A DNA stretch of 64,000 bases from Streptomyces sp. AC550_RSS872 (lineage in GTDB: Bacteria > Actinomycetota > Actinomycetes > Streptomycetales > Streptomycetaceae), in the NCBI RefSeq assembly GCF_019049285.1, contig NZ_JAGMUL010000152.1:1-64000 (forward strand). The letters are read 5' to 3'. Both the position numbers and the translations under genes were made by a program. This document shows positions 7,528-15,647 of this stretch, one piece after another. Each line of letters opens with the position of its first letter. Within the stretch, counting starts at the first letter, position 1. Under the pieces are notes generated by a model, which worked only from the letters and a program-made list of their open reading frames with translations, was not told where the DNA came from and searched no databases.

Positions 7528-9111
7528 ATGATCACCGTCACCGGTGTCGACGTGCGCGTCGGCGCGCGTCTGCTGCTGTCCGGCATCTCCTTCCACATCT
7601 CCCCCGGCGACCGCATCGGCCTGGTCGGCCGCAACGGCGCCGGAAAGACCACCCTGTTGAACACCCTGGCGGGCGTGCTGCCCCCGGCCGCCGGGACCGT
7701 GACCCGGACCGGCCAGGTCGGCCATCTGCCCCAGGACTCCCGCGCCTTGGACCCGACGGTCACCGTCACCGACCGCATCCTGTCCGCGCGTGGCCTCGAC
7801 CGGGCCGTACGCGCCCTGCGTCGCGCCGAGGAGGCCATGGCCGACGGTAGGCGGCGTGCGATGGACGCCTATGTGCGTGCCGAGGCCCGGTTCCAGGCCG
7901 CCGGAGGGTACGCCGCGGAGGCCGAGGCGGCCCGGGTCGCCGCCGGTCTCGGGCTGCCCGTCCGTCTGACGGACCAGCCGCTGGGCGCGCTGTCGGGCGG
8001 GCAGCGCCGCCGTGTGGAGCTGGCCCGGATCCTGTTCGCGGAGCACGGCACCCTGCTGTTGGACGAGCCCACGAACCACCTGGACGCGGACTCGATCGCC
8101 TGGCTGCGCACGTTTCTGACGAACCATCATGCCGGGCTCGTGCTGATCAGCCACGACACGTCCCTGCTCACCGCCACGGTGAACCGGGTGTTCCACCTGG
8201 ACCCGCGGCGCGCCACGATCGATGTGCACAACACCGGCTGGGAGGCCTACCTCGCCCAGCGGGAGGCCGACGAGCGGCGGCGGACTCGCGAGCGGGCGGG
8301 CGCCGAGCGCAAGGCGGCGTCGCTGCGCGCCCAGGCCGAGAAGATGCGTGCCCGGGTGTCGACGGCCGTGGCCGCGAGGAACATGGACCGCCGCGCCGAC
8401 CGCATGCTCGCCGGACTCGAACCGGCCCGGCGCACCGAGAAGGTGGCCAGGATCAGGCTGCCCGAACCCCAGCCCTGCGGGCGGGTCCCGCTCGGCGCCG
8501 TCAGCCTGACCAAGTCGTACGGCGGCCATCACGTCCTGCGGGGCGTCGACCTGGCGGTCGACCGGGGCAGCCGTATCGTCGTCCTCGGCCCCAACGGGGA
8601 GGGAAAGACGACCCTGTTGCGCATCCTCGCCGGGCAGGACGAGCCGGACGGCGGGCGGGTGGTGCACGGGCACGGGCTGCGGCTGGGCTACTTCGCCCAG
8701 GAACACGACACGCTGGACCCTGACCGGACGGTGATCGCGCACCTGGCGTCCGCCGCCCCGCATCTCGGCCACGGCGAAGTACGGCACGTTCTCGGCTCGT
8801 TCCTGTTCACCGGCGACGACGCCGACAAGCCCGTCCGCGCCCTGTCCGGCGGTGAGAAGACCCGTCTCGCGCTCGCGGGCCTGGTCCACTGCGGCGCGAA
8901 CGTCCTCCTCCTGGACGAGCCGACCAACAACCTGGACCCGGCCTCCCGGGCCGAAGTCCTGGGCGCGGTGGGCACGTATCCGGGCGCGATCATGCTGGTC
9001 ACCCACGACGAAGGTGCCGTCGAGGCGCTGCGCCCGGACCGGGTGCTGCTGCTGCCGGAGTCCGAAGAGGACCTGTGGAGCGAGGACTACCTGGACCTGA
9101 TGGCCGGGTGA
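7528..9111 (+). CDS. ABC-F family ATP-binding protein
   Basis: A soluble tandem-ATPase protein of 527 residues with no membrane segment. ABC-F proteins bind the ribosomal E site and either protect against antibiotics or rescue stalled ribosomes. Domain 1 has Walker A GRNGAGKT (residues 34-41), LSGGQRRRVEL and LLLDEPTNHLD. A charged interdomain linker rich in Arg/Glu follows (about 245-300). Domain 2 has GPNGEGKT (near 355), LSGGEKTRLAL and LLLDEPTNNLD. I chose ATG 7528; a TTG at 7504 is in frame but has no better RBS. A short leader ORF precedes it. Whether it confers resistance (macrolide, lincosamide or pleuromutilin type) or is a housekeeping factor cannot be read here. Confidence 0.93.
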   Translation: MITVTGVDVRVGARLLLSGISFHISPGDRIGLVGRNGAGKTTLLNTLAGVLPPAAGTVTRTGQVGHLPQDSRALDPTVTVTDRILSARGLDRAVRALRRAEEAMADGRRRAMDAYVRAEARFQAAGGYAAEAEAARVAAGLGLPVRLTDQPLGALSGGQRRRVELARILFAEHGTLLLDEPTNHLDADSIAWLRTFLTNHHAGLVLISHDTSLLTATVNRVFHLDPRRATIDVHNTGWEAYLAQREADERRRTRERAGAERKAASLRAQAEKMRARVSTAVAARNMDRRADRMLAGLEPARRTEKVARIRLPEPQPCGRVPLGAVSLTKSYGGHHVLRGVDLAVDRGSRIVVLGPNGEGKTTLLRILAGQDEPDGGRVVHGHGLRLGYFAQEHDTLDPDRTVIAHLASAAPHLGHGEVRHVLGSFLFTGDDADKPVRALSGGEKTRLALAGLVHCGANVLLLDEPTNNLDPASRAEVLGAVGTYPGAIMLVTHDEGAVEALRPDRVLLLPESEEDLWSEDYLDLMAG

Positions 9112-9117
9112 GGTGGC

Positions 9118-10551
9118 TCAGTTGTCGCGATACGACTCCAGCAGCCGCAGCCACACCTCGCTGATCGTCGGATACGACGGAACCGCGTGCCACAGCCTGC
9201 TGATCGGCACCTGTCCGGCGACCGCCACGGTCGCCGAGTGGATGAGTTCACCGACGCCGGGGCCGACGAAGGTGACGCCGAGCAGGATCTCGCGCTCCAG
9301 GTCGACGACCATGCGGGCGCGGCCGCGGTAGCCGTCGCCGTACAGGGACGCGCCGGCGACGGAGGCGAGGTCGTGGTCGACGGCGCGGACGCGGTGGCCG
9401 GCCTGTTCCGCCTCCGCCAGGGAGAGTCCGACGGCGGCGGCCTCGGGGTCGGTGAAGACGACCTGCGGGACGGCGGCGTGGTCGGCGGTGGCGGCGTGGG
9501 CGCCCCAGGGGTCGGATTCGAGGAGGGGTACGCCGGAGGCGCGGGCGGCGATGGCCGCGCCGGCGATGCGGGCCTGGTACTTGCCCTGGTGGGTGAGGAG
9601 GGCGCGGTGGTTGACGTCGCCGACCGCGTACAGCCATTCGCTGCCGGTGACGCGGAGGCTGTCGTCGGCCTCCAGCCAGGAGCCGGGCGCGAGGCCGACC
9701 GTGTCGAGGCCGATGTCGTCGGTGCGCGGGGCGCGTCCGGTGGCGAAGAGGATCTCGTCGGCCTCGATCCGGTCGCCGCGGTCGGTGACGACCCGGACCG
9801 TTCCGTTCTCGCGGGTCACCGACTCGACCGAGGTCCCGGTGCGGACGTCGGTGCCGGCCTCGGTGAGCGCCTCGGCGACCAGTTCACCGGCGAAGGGCTC
9901 CATGCGGTTCAACAGTCCCTTGCCGCGGACCAGGAGCGTGACCCGGGAGCCGAGGGCCTGATAGGCCGTGGCCATCTCGGTGGCGACCACTCCCCCGCCG
10001 ACCACGACCAGCCGGCCGGGCACGGACTGGGCGCCCGTGGCCTCGCGACTGGTCCACGGCTTGACCTCGGCGAGTCCCGGCAGGTCGGGCAGGACGGCCC
10101 GGCTGCCGGTGCACACGGCGACGGCGTGCCGGGCGGTCAGCACATGCCGTTCGCCGCCGGGGCCGGTCACCTCCAGGGTGCGCGGGCCGGTGAGGCGGCC
10201 GTGGCCGCGGTAGAGGTCGGCGCCGATGCCGGCCAGCCACTGGACCTGGCCGTCGTCGTGCCAGTCGGAGGTGAAGTCGTTGCGCCGGGCGAGGACAGCG
10301 GCCGCGTTCAGGGGGCCCTGTACGGCCTGGGCGAGCCCGGGCAGGCGGCGGGCGTCGGCCTGGGCGATGGCCGGGCGCAGCAGCGCCTTGCTGGGCATGC
10401 ACGCCCAGTACGAGCACTCGCCGCCGACCAGTTCGCTCTCCACGACCGCGGTGGAGAGTCCGGCCGCACGGGTGCGGTCCGCGACGTTCTCCCCGACCGG
10501 CCCGGCGCCGAGCACCACGACGTCGTACGCGATGGAATCCGTTTCCGTCAT
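9118..10551 (-). CDS. Class I flavin disulfide reductase (pyridine nucleotide-disulfide oxidoreductase)
   Basis: A 477-residue FAD/NAD(P)H enzyme of the dihydrolipoamide dehydrogenase/mercuric reductase fold. VVVLGAGPVGENVA is the FAD loop. GGECSYWACMPSK holds the redox-active CxxxxC pair, though the usual GC is AC here. VVVGGGVVATEMA is the NAD(P) loop, YAVGDVNHRALLTHQGKYQ binds FAD, and HAVPSYPTISE near the C-terminus carries the His of the catalytic dyad. The substrate is unknown; a low-molecular-weight or protein disulfide is likely. The gene is divergent from a thioredoxin under a SigR-type promoter, which suggests both act in thiol-redox stress. It ends 7 bp after the convergent ABC-F gene. 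Confidence 0.9.
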   Translation of the reverse strand: MTETDSIAYDVVVLGAGPVGENVADRTRAAGLSTAVVESELVGGECSYWACMPSKALLRPAIAQADARRLPGLAQAVQGPLNAAAVLARRNDFTSDWHDDGQVQWLAGIGADLYRGHGRLTGPRTLEVTGPGGERHVLTARHAVAVCTGSRAVLPDLPGLAEVKPWTSREATGAQSVPGRLVVVGGGVVATEMATAYQALGSRVTLLVRGKGLLNRMEPFAGELVAEALTEAGTDVRTGTSVESVTRENGTVRVVTDRGDRIEADEILFATGRAPRTDDIGLDTVGLAPGSWLEADDSLRVTGSEWLYAVGDVNHRALLTHQGKYQARIAGAAIAARASGVPLLESDPWGAHAATADHAAVPQVVFTDPEAAAVGLSLAEAEQAGHRVRAVDHDLASVAGASLYGDGYRGRARMVVDLEREILLGVTFVGPGVGELIHSATVAVAGQVPISRLWHAVPSYPTISEVWLRLLESYRDN

Positions 10552-10601
10552 GGGGTCAGTCTTCCGGGTGGTGTGCGGCGTGGCCACACGGGTACGCGCG
10601 C

Positions 10602-10627
10602 GGAATACGCACCCGTACGGCCGTGTT
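10602..10627 (+). promoter_or_regulatory. SigR-type promoter for the thioredoxin gene
   Basis: GGAAT (10602-10606), an 18-bp spacer and GTT (10625-10627) match the disulfide-stress sigma factor SigR consensus GGAAT-N18-GTT exactly. It is oriented towards the thioredoxin gene starting at 10672, leaving a leader of about 35-40 nt. It explains thiol-stress control of the gene. Confidence 0.75.
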
Positions 10628-10671
10628 GTCGCCGACGGCTTCGCCCCGACACCAGGAAGAGGGATTACGCC

Positions 10672-11058
10672 ATGAGCAGCACCGTGGAGCTCACCAAGGA
10701 GAACTTCGACGAGACGGTCACGGACAATGATTTCGTCCTGATCGACTTCTGGGCGTCGTGGTGCGGGCCGTGCCGTCAGTTCGCCCCGGTCTACGAGAAG
10801 GCGGCCGAGGAGAACCCTGATCTTGTGTTCGGCAAGGTCGACACCGAGGCACAGCCGGAGCTGGCCCAGGCCTTCGGTATCCAGTCGATCCCGACGCTGA
10901 TGATCGTCCGGGACCGTGTCGCCGTGTTCGCGCAGCCGGGTGCTCTGCCCGAGGCCGCCCTCACGGACGTCATCGGGCAGGCCCGGAAGCTCGATATGGA
11001 CGAGGTCCACAAGGCCGTGGCCGCTCAGCAGGGGCAGGCCGAGCAGAACGGCCAGTAG
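10672..11058 (+). CDS. trx: Thioredoxin
   Basis: A small cytoplasmic thiol-disulfide oxidoreductase of 128 residues. The active site WCGPC (residues 30-34) follows the FVLIDFWAS strand, and the cis-proline motif SIPTLMI is present. The protein has a 20-residue hydrophilic tail (HKAVAAQQGQAEQNGQ). Reduction would come from a thioredoxin reductase elsewhere or possibly the divergent disulfide reductase. GAAGAGGG precedes the ATG. Transcription is probably from the SigR-type promoter at 10602-10627, so induction by disulfide stress is expected. It is convergent with the aldehyde dehydrogenase gene at 9 bp. Confidence 0.95.
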   Translation: MSSTVELTKENFDETVTDNDFVLIDFWASWCGPCRQFAPVYEKAAEENPDLVFGKVDTEAQPELAQAFGIQSIPTLMIVRDRVAVFAQPGALPEAALTDVIGQARKLDMDEVHKAVAAQQGQAEQNGQ

Positions 11059-11067
11059 GACCGCGAT

Positions 11068-12504
11068 CTAGAAGGGGTACGCCGCCACGTCTGCGCGCAC
11101 CGTCGTCCAGCGCACGTCGGTGAAGGCCTCCAGGTTGGACTCGCCGCCGAAGCGAGCGCCGGTGCCGGAGGCGGCGATGCCGCCGAAGGGTGCGACGGCC
11201 TCGTCGTTCACGGTCTGGTCGTTGATGTGGACGATCCCGGTCGGGATGCGTTCGGCCAGGTCGAGGCCGCGGGCGGCGTCCCGGGTGACGATGCCCAGCG
11301 AGAGGCCGTAGGAGCTTGCCGCGGCAAGAGCGGCGGCCTCGTCGGCGGTGGTGAAGGGGCGTACGGGTGCGACCGGGCCGAAGACCTCCTCGGCGTACGC
11401 GGGGGTCTGGTCGTCGACGCCGGCGAGCACGGTCGGCCGGTAGAACAGCCGCTCGTGGGTGCCGCCGGCGGCGAGCTTGGCGCCCCGGGCCGTGCTGGCC
11501 TCCACCAGTCCGTGCACCTTGCCCAGCTGGCCGGAGTCGATGAGCGGGCCGAGGTGGACCTCGGCGCGGTGCGGGTCGCCGACGGCGAGGGAGTCGGCCT
11601 TGGCGGCGAGCCGCTCGACGTACTCCTCGTACAGCGACTGGTGGACCAGGTGGCGGCCGGTCGTCATACAGATCTGGCCCTGGTGGAAGAACGACCCCCA
11701 GGCGGCCGTGGAGATCACCGCGTCGATGTCGGCGTCCTCCAGCACGATCAGGGCGGAGTTGCCGCCCAACTCCAGGTGCGCGCGCTTGAGATGGCGCCCG
11801 GCGGCCTCGCCGACGGCCCGGCCCGCACCCGTGGACCCGGTGAAGGAGATGACGGGCACGCGCGGGTCGGCGACCAGCGCCTGGCCCGCCTCCGGGCCGC
11901 CCGGGAGGATGTGCAGCAGCCCCTCGGGCAGACCTGCCTCGGCGAAGATCGCCGCGAGGGCCAGGCCGCCGCAGACCGCGGTGCGCGGGTCCGGCTTGAG
12001 GATCACCGCGTTGCCGAGCGCCAGGGCCGGGGCGACCGAGCGGATCGAGAGGATCAACGGGGCGTTGAACGGGGCGATCACGCCGACGACGCCGACGGGG
12101 ACCCGGCGTGTGTACGACAGGCGGGGCGCCTCGCTGGGCAGGATGTGCCCGGCCGGACGGGAGGCGAGCGCGGCGGCCTCGTAGCACTCCTGGGAGGCGA
12201 CGTGCAGCTCGAAGTCGGCCTTGCCGGGGATCGAGCCGGACTCGCGGACGAGCCATTCGCGCAGCTCGTCGGCGTGCGCGGCGAACAGGTCACCGGCCTT
12301 GCGCAGCACCGCGGCGCGCACGAAGTGCGGGACGCGCGCCCACTCGGACTGGGCGGCGAGGGCGGTCTGAGCGGCCGTACCGACGTCCTCGGCGCCGGCC
12401 AGGGTGACGGTGCCGAGGGTGTCGCCGGTGGCGGGCTCGGTGACGGCGTACTCGTCTCCCGACAGGGAGCTGGACTGCCAGGTCTTGGGGTCGAGCAACG
12501 GCAT
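11068..12504 (-). CDS. Aldehyde dehydrogenase, benzaldehyde/vanillin dehydrogenase-like
   Basis: A 478-residue NAD(P)-dependent aldehyde dehydrogenase. Visible are the Asn-containing VIAPFNAPL motif, VILKPDPRTAVCGG, the NAD-binding FTGSTGAG, the catalytic-Glu motif HLELGGNSALIV and the catalytic Cys in FFHQGQICMTTGR. APFNAPL in place of the commoner PWNFP, together with GQICMTT, is typical of benzaldehyde/vanillin-type enzymes. GGAGAG precedes ATG 12504, and the first ORF ATG (12525) is less well placed. It lies 30 bp downstream of pobA on the same strand, so the pair probably converts 4-hydroxybenzaldehyde or vanillin to the acid that PobA or similar enzymes hydroxylate. Substrate is inference from context. 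Confidence 0.9.
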   Translation of the reverse strand: MPLLDPKTWQSSSLSGDEYAVTEPATGDTLGTVTLAGAEDVGTAAQTALAAQSEWARVPHFVRAAVLRKAGDLFAAHADELREWLVRESGSIPGKADFELHVASQECYEAAALASRPAGHILPSEAPRLSYTRRVPVGVVGVIAPFNAPLILSIRSVAPALALGNAVILKPDPRTAVCGGLALAAIFAEAGLPEGLLHILPGGPEAGQALVADPRVPVISFTGSTGAGRAVGEAAGRHLKRAHLELGGNSALIVLEDADIDAVISTAAWGSFFHQGQICMTTGRHLVHQSLYEEYVERLAAKADSLAVGDPHRAEVHLGPLIDSGQLGKVHGLVEASTARGAKLAAGGTHERLFYRPTVLAGVDDQTPAYAEEVFGPVAPVRPFTTADEAAALAAASSYGLSLGIVTRDAARGLDLAERIPTGIVHINDQTVNDEAVAPFGGIAASGTGARFGGESNLEAFTDVRWTTVRADVAAYPF

Positions 12505-12534
12505 TGCGACTCTCCGATCGATCACCGGCGGGAC

Positions 12535-13713
12535 TCACACGGGGAGCGGAAGTCCCGAGTAGTTCGCCGCCAGTTCGGCGGCCGCGTGACGGGATGCGGT
12601 GATCCGGCGCAGTCGCGCGAGCTGCATCCGGTCGTCGAACGCATCCCCATTTGGTTGAGCGTGCAACATCCTAGTCATGTCGTCCGAGAAACGGGTGGCC
12701 TGCCACACACGTTGCAGACACAGCTCCGAGTAACCGTCGAGAAGCTGTGTGTCTCCTGTGCGGTACAGCGCGGCGAGGGCGCGGCCCAGGACCCGTACGT
12801 CCGACACGGCGAGGTTGAGTCCCTTGGCGCCGGTCGGCGGGACGATGTGGGCGGCGTCCCCGGCAAGCAGGAGCCGGCCGTGGCGCATCGGCTCATGGAC
12901 GTAACTGCGCATCGGCGTCACGGACTTGGCGGTGATGGGCCCCCGGCGCAGGGTCCAGTCGGCGTCGATGGCGAAGCGGGCGGCGAGTTCGTCCCAGATC
13001 CGGTCGTCGGGCCAGTCGTCGGGGTCGGTGTCGACCGGCACCTGGAGGTAGAGCCGGGAGACGGCCGGCGAACGCATGCTGTGCAGCGCGAAGCCGCTCT
13101 CACCGCGCGCGTAGATCAACTCGTTGCAGGACGGCGGCACTTCGGCCAGGATGCCGAGCCAGGAGTACGGATAGTCGTGCCCGTACGAGCGGCCGGCACC
13201 GGCCGGGAAGGAGTCGCGGGAGATGCCGTGGAAGCCGTCGCAGCCGGCGACCCAGTCGCAGGTCAGCGTCTGCTCGCGGCCCTCGCGCCGGAACCGTACG
13301 ACGGGTTCGTCACTCTCCGGCTTCGCGACGGCCAGCGCCTCCGCCTCGAACAACAGCGGTGGGCCTTCGGCGAGTTGCAGCGCGACCAGGTCCTTCACGA
13401 TCTCGGTCTGCGCGTAGATCGTCACCGTACGACCGCCGGTGAGGCTCGGGAAGTCAATGTGGTGGCGTTCCCGGTCGAAGCGCAGCTCGATGCCCTGGTG
13501 AACCAGCCCCTCGGCCGTCAGCCGCTCGGCGGCGCCGGCCTCGCGCAGCGCGTCGACCGTGCCCTGCTCCAGCATCCCGGCCCGCTGGCGGTGCTCGACG
13601 TACTCCCGGGTCCGGGCCTCCAGTACCACGCAGTCGATGCCCGCGCGGTGCAGCAGCCGGGCGAGGAGCAGCCCGGCGGGGCCCCCGCCGATGATGCCGA
13701 CCGTCGTGCGCAT
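12535..13713 (-). CDS. pobA: 4-hydroxybenzoate 3-monooxygenase
   Basis: A flavoprotein hydroxylase that converts 4-hydroxybenzoate to protocatechuate with NAD(P)H and oxygen. The 392-residue length matches the family. GIIGGGPAGLLLARLL binds FAD, CDWVAGCDGFHGISRDSFP is the DG motif region, and RLLLAGDAAHIVPPTGAKGLNLAVSDV is the GD motif characteristic of PobA. The Arg/Tyr-rich segment after the FAD loop (YVEHRQRAGMLEQGTVD) is also PobA-like. I chose ATG 13713 with GGGAGG 8 nt upstream over the GTG two codons earlier. It is followed by the aldehyde dehydrogenase gene, and a LacI-type gene lies upstream on the same strand. No protocatechuate ring-cleavage genes are in the window. Confidence 0.93.
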   Translation of the reverse strand: MRTTVGIIGGGPAGLLLARLLHRAGIDCVVLEARTREYVEHRQRAGMLEQGTVDALREAGAAERLTAEGLVHQGIELRFDRERHHIDFPSLTGGRTVTIYAQTEIVKDLVALQLAEGPPLLFEAEALAVAKPESDEPVVRFRREGREQTLTCDWVAGCDGFHGISRDSFPAGAGRSYGHDYPYSWLGILAEVPPSCNELIYARGESGFALHSMRSPAVSRLYLQVPVDTDPDDWPDDRIWDELAARFAIDADWTLRRGPITAKSVTPMRSYVHEPMRHGRLLLAGDAAHIVPPTGAKGLNLAVSDVRVLGRALAALYRTGDTQLLDGYSELCLQRVWQATRFSDDMTRMLHAQPNGDAFDDRMQLARLRRITASRHAAAELAANYSGLPLPV

Positions 13714-13782
13714 GTCCACGCCTCCCTGGATTCGACGGTACGTCGGCCGGGCTCGCGCCGCCTCGGACGGCCGCGCGGCGCC

Positions 13783-14829
13783 TCAGCTGGACTCGCGGTG
13801 CACCACCGTCGCTCCCAGCACCTTGTGCGTCTCGGGCGCGGTGCCGGGGTTGCGCACCGCGCGGTCGACCAGCTCCGCGAGGTCGCGGCCGGACGGAAGT
13901 TCGATGTGGACGGTGCTCAGCCTGGGCCGCAACAGGCGTCCGAGCATCAGGTCGTCGGCGCCGATGACGGCCGTGTCGGCGGGGACGCGGACGCCCTCGT
14001 CCTCCAGGGCGCGCATGAGCAGCATCGCGTACTCGTCGTTGTAGGCGAACACGGCGTCGAGGCCGAGGTCGCGCCAGCGGGCGGCGAGCCGGGCGGCGGA
14101 GTCCTCCGTGTAGGCCAGCGACAGCTCTGTCAGGGCGGCATCGGTGCCGTGCAGGGCGCGGCGCACGCCTTCGAGGCGGGGCGCGGAGAAGGACTCCAGG
14201 CCGCACTCCTGCGGCACCACCACACCGATCCGGCGCCGGCCGCGGTCGTACAGATGGCGGCCCGCGCAGTGCCCCACGGCCTCGTAGTCCATCAGCAGGG
14301 CGTGGGCGCCCTCGACGGACTCGGGGCCGAGCGAGACCACGGCCCGGGCGCCGGAGCGCTTGAGCACCGTCACGCCCTTCGGGCCGAGGCCGGAGCCCGA
14401 CACCAGGACGGCGACGGGGCGCAGCTCGGCCCAGGCGCGGGCCGCCTCATCGCCGTGCAGACCGACACTGCCGTGTTGTACGACGGTGTAGTCGAGGCGG
14501 CCGAGCGCCAGCTGGAGGTCGCCGAGGAAGCGGCTGTAGAGCGGCCCGACGGGGAAGCTCGGGGCGGGCATGAGAACCATGCGGCTGTGGCCGGCGCGCA
14601 GGCTGCGGGCCGCGGCGTGCGGGACGTACCCGAGTTCCTTCGCGGCCTCGTGGACACGGCGGCGGGTGGGCTCGCTGATCCGGACGGCGCTGGTGTTGTT
14701 GAGGACGTAGGAGACGGTCGCGCGCGAGACGCCGGCCAGCCGGGCCACGTCGGCGCTCGTGGGTACCGAGCGCGTTGCGGGGGAGGCGGGCGCGGGCGTT
14801 TTCGGTATCTGCACCATGACGTACGGCAT
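13783..14829 (-). CDS. LacI-family transcriptional regulator (possible regulator of the pobA operon)
   Basis: A 348-residue repressor. The N-terminal HTH reads TSADVARLAGVSRATVSYVLNNTSAVRISEPTRRRVHEAAKELGYVPHAAARSL, with the hinge helix next, then a periplasmic-binding-protein-like sensor domain ending in TVHIELPSGRDLAELVDRAV. Two starts (14829, 14817) are possible and neither has a strong RBS. It lies 69 bp upstream of pobA on the same strand, so it may regulate that operon, though LacI proteins more often sense sugars. An effector such as an aromatic acid or aldehyde is speculation. Confidence 0.9.
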   Translation of the reverse strand: MPYVMVQIPKTPAPASPATRSVPTSADVARLAGVSRATVSYVLNNTSAVRISEPTRRRVHEAAKELGYVPHAAARSLRAGHSRMVLMPAPSFPVGPLYSRFLGDLQLALGRLDYTVVQHGSVGLHGDEAARAWAELRPVAVLVSGSGLGPKGVTVLKRSGARAVVSLGPESVEGAHALLMDYEAVGHCAGRHLYDRGRRRIGVVVPQECGLESFSAPRLEGVRRALHGTDAALTELSLAYTEDSAARLAARWRDLGLDAVFAYNDEYAMLLMRALEDEGVRVPADTAVIGADDLMLGRLLRPRLSTVHIELPSGRDLAELVDRAVRNPGTAPETHKVLGATVVHRESS

Positions 14830-14875
14830 CTTCGCAGAACCTGTGGACCGGGCTCGGGTCAGGGTCCCGGCCCGC

Positions 14876-15532
14876 TCACGCCTCGGTGCGCGTCACGCGC
14901 TCGACCAGGTCGAGCCAGCCCTTCTCCAGTCGCTCCATGGGCATACCGCACTGCCTGGTCAGGTGGTTGATCAGGGCGGGGTCGAGGTACGCCAGGAGCG
15001 ACTGGGCGAGGAGGTCGCAGTCGGCGTCCGGCAGGATCTGGCGCAGCAGCACGGTGACGTGGGTGTGCAGCGCGCGGACCGAAGGGTGGGCGTAGCGGCG
15101 GGTGGGGTCCGGCTGGGCGGCCAGCTGAAGGTCCAGTTGCTCGGCCGAGCGGTACAGCACCGCCACGCCGAACGCGCGGAGCCGGTCGACCGGGGGCGCT
15201 CCGGGGCCCAGCGGTGGCGGGCCGCCGAGGAAGTCGGCCTGGAGCCCTCGCGCGGAGTGGTCCAGCAGCGCCGTCAGCAGACCGGTGCGGTCACCGAAGC
15301 GGCGGAACACCGTCCCCTTGCCCACGCCGGCCTCCGCGGCCACGGCCTCCATGGTGACCCCGGCCGCGCCGTGCTCCGCGACCAGCCGGGCGGCGGCCTC
15401 CAGCAGCCGGGCCCGGTTGCGGGCCGCGTCGGCGCGCAGGCAGGACTCGTCGGCGGTGGAACCGACCTCCAGCAACTGAGGCTTGTCGACGGGCTCCTGG
15501 GGCTGCGGGAACGGGGGCAGGGCGGCGGACAT
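14876..15532 (-). CDS. TetR-family transcriptional regulator
   Basis: A 218-residue TetR-type repressor. The HTH is NRARLLEAAARLVAEHGAAGVTMEAVAAEAGVGKGTVFRRFGDRTGLLTALLDHS, a textbook TetR helix-turn-helix. The ligand-binding C-terminal half has a Pro-rich linker (LGGPPPLGPGAPPVDRL). ATG 15532 (MSAALPPF) is preferred; the upstream ATG at 15550 would overlap the control region. The gene is divergent from an FMN reductase across about 115 bp containing two GGACC-GGTCC palindromes, which it probably binds to repress both genes. Confidence 0.92.
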   Translation of the reverse strand: MSAALPPFPQPQEPVDKPQLLEVGSTADESCLRADAARNRARLLEAAARLVAEHGAAGVTMEAVAAEAGVGKGTVFRRFGDRTGLLTALLDHSARGLQADFLGGPPPLGPGAPPVDRLRAFGVAVLYRSAEQLDLQLAAQPDPTRRYAHPSVRALHTHVTVLLRQILPDADCDLLAQSLLAYLDPALINHLTRQCGMPMERLEKGWLDLVERVTRTEA

Positions 15533-15563
15533 GAAGCCAGCGTAAAGCATCGGGAATGAAACT

Positions 15564-15575
15564 GGACCGCGGTCC
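15564..15575. promoter_or_regulatory. TetR operator 1
   Basis: GGACCGCGGTCC is a perfect 12-bp palindrome in the divergent tetR/FMN-reductase control region, 32 bp from the tetR start. A related site lies 33 bp away. Confidence 0.6.
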
Positions 15576-15596
15576 GGTTAAGTGCTAGACATTAAA

Positions 15597-15610
15597 CGGA
15601 CCCCGGTCCG
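15597..15610. promoter_or_regulatory. TetR operator 2
   Basis: CGGACCCCGGTCCG repeats the GGACC-GGTCC pattern of operator 1 with a 33-bp period (about three helical turns) and lies 38 bp before the FMN-reductase start. Two sites on one helical face suit cooperative binding. Confidence 0.6.
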
Positions 15611-15647
15611 GATTGTTCCGGCAGTGTTTCAGCATCTTGGAGATCGC

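Noticed and set aside
11227..14970. A very long forward open frame (1247 codons)
   Set aside because: It is antisense to the aldehyde dehydrogenase, pobA and LacI genes and reads as Gly/Val/Arg-rich shadow sequence with no motif.
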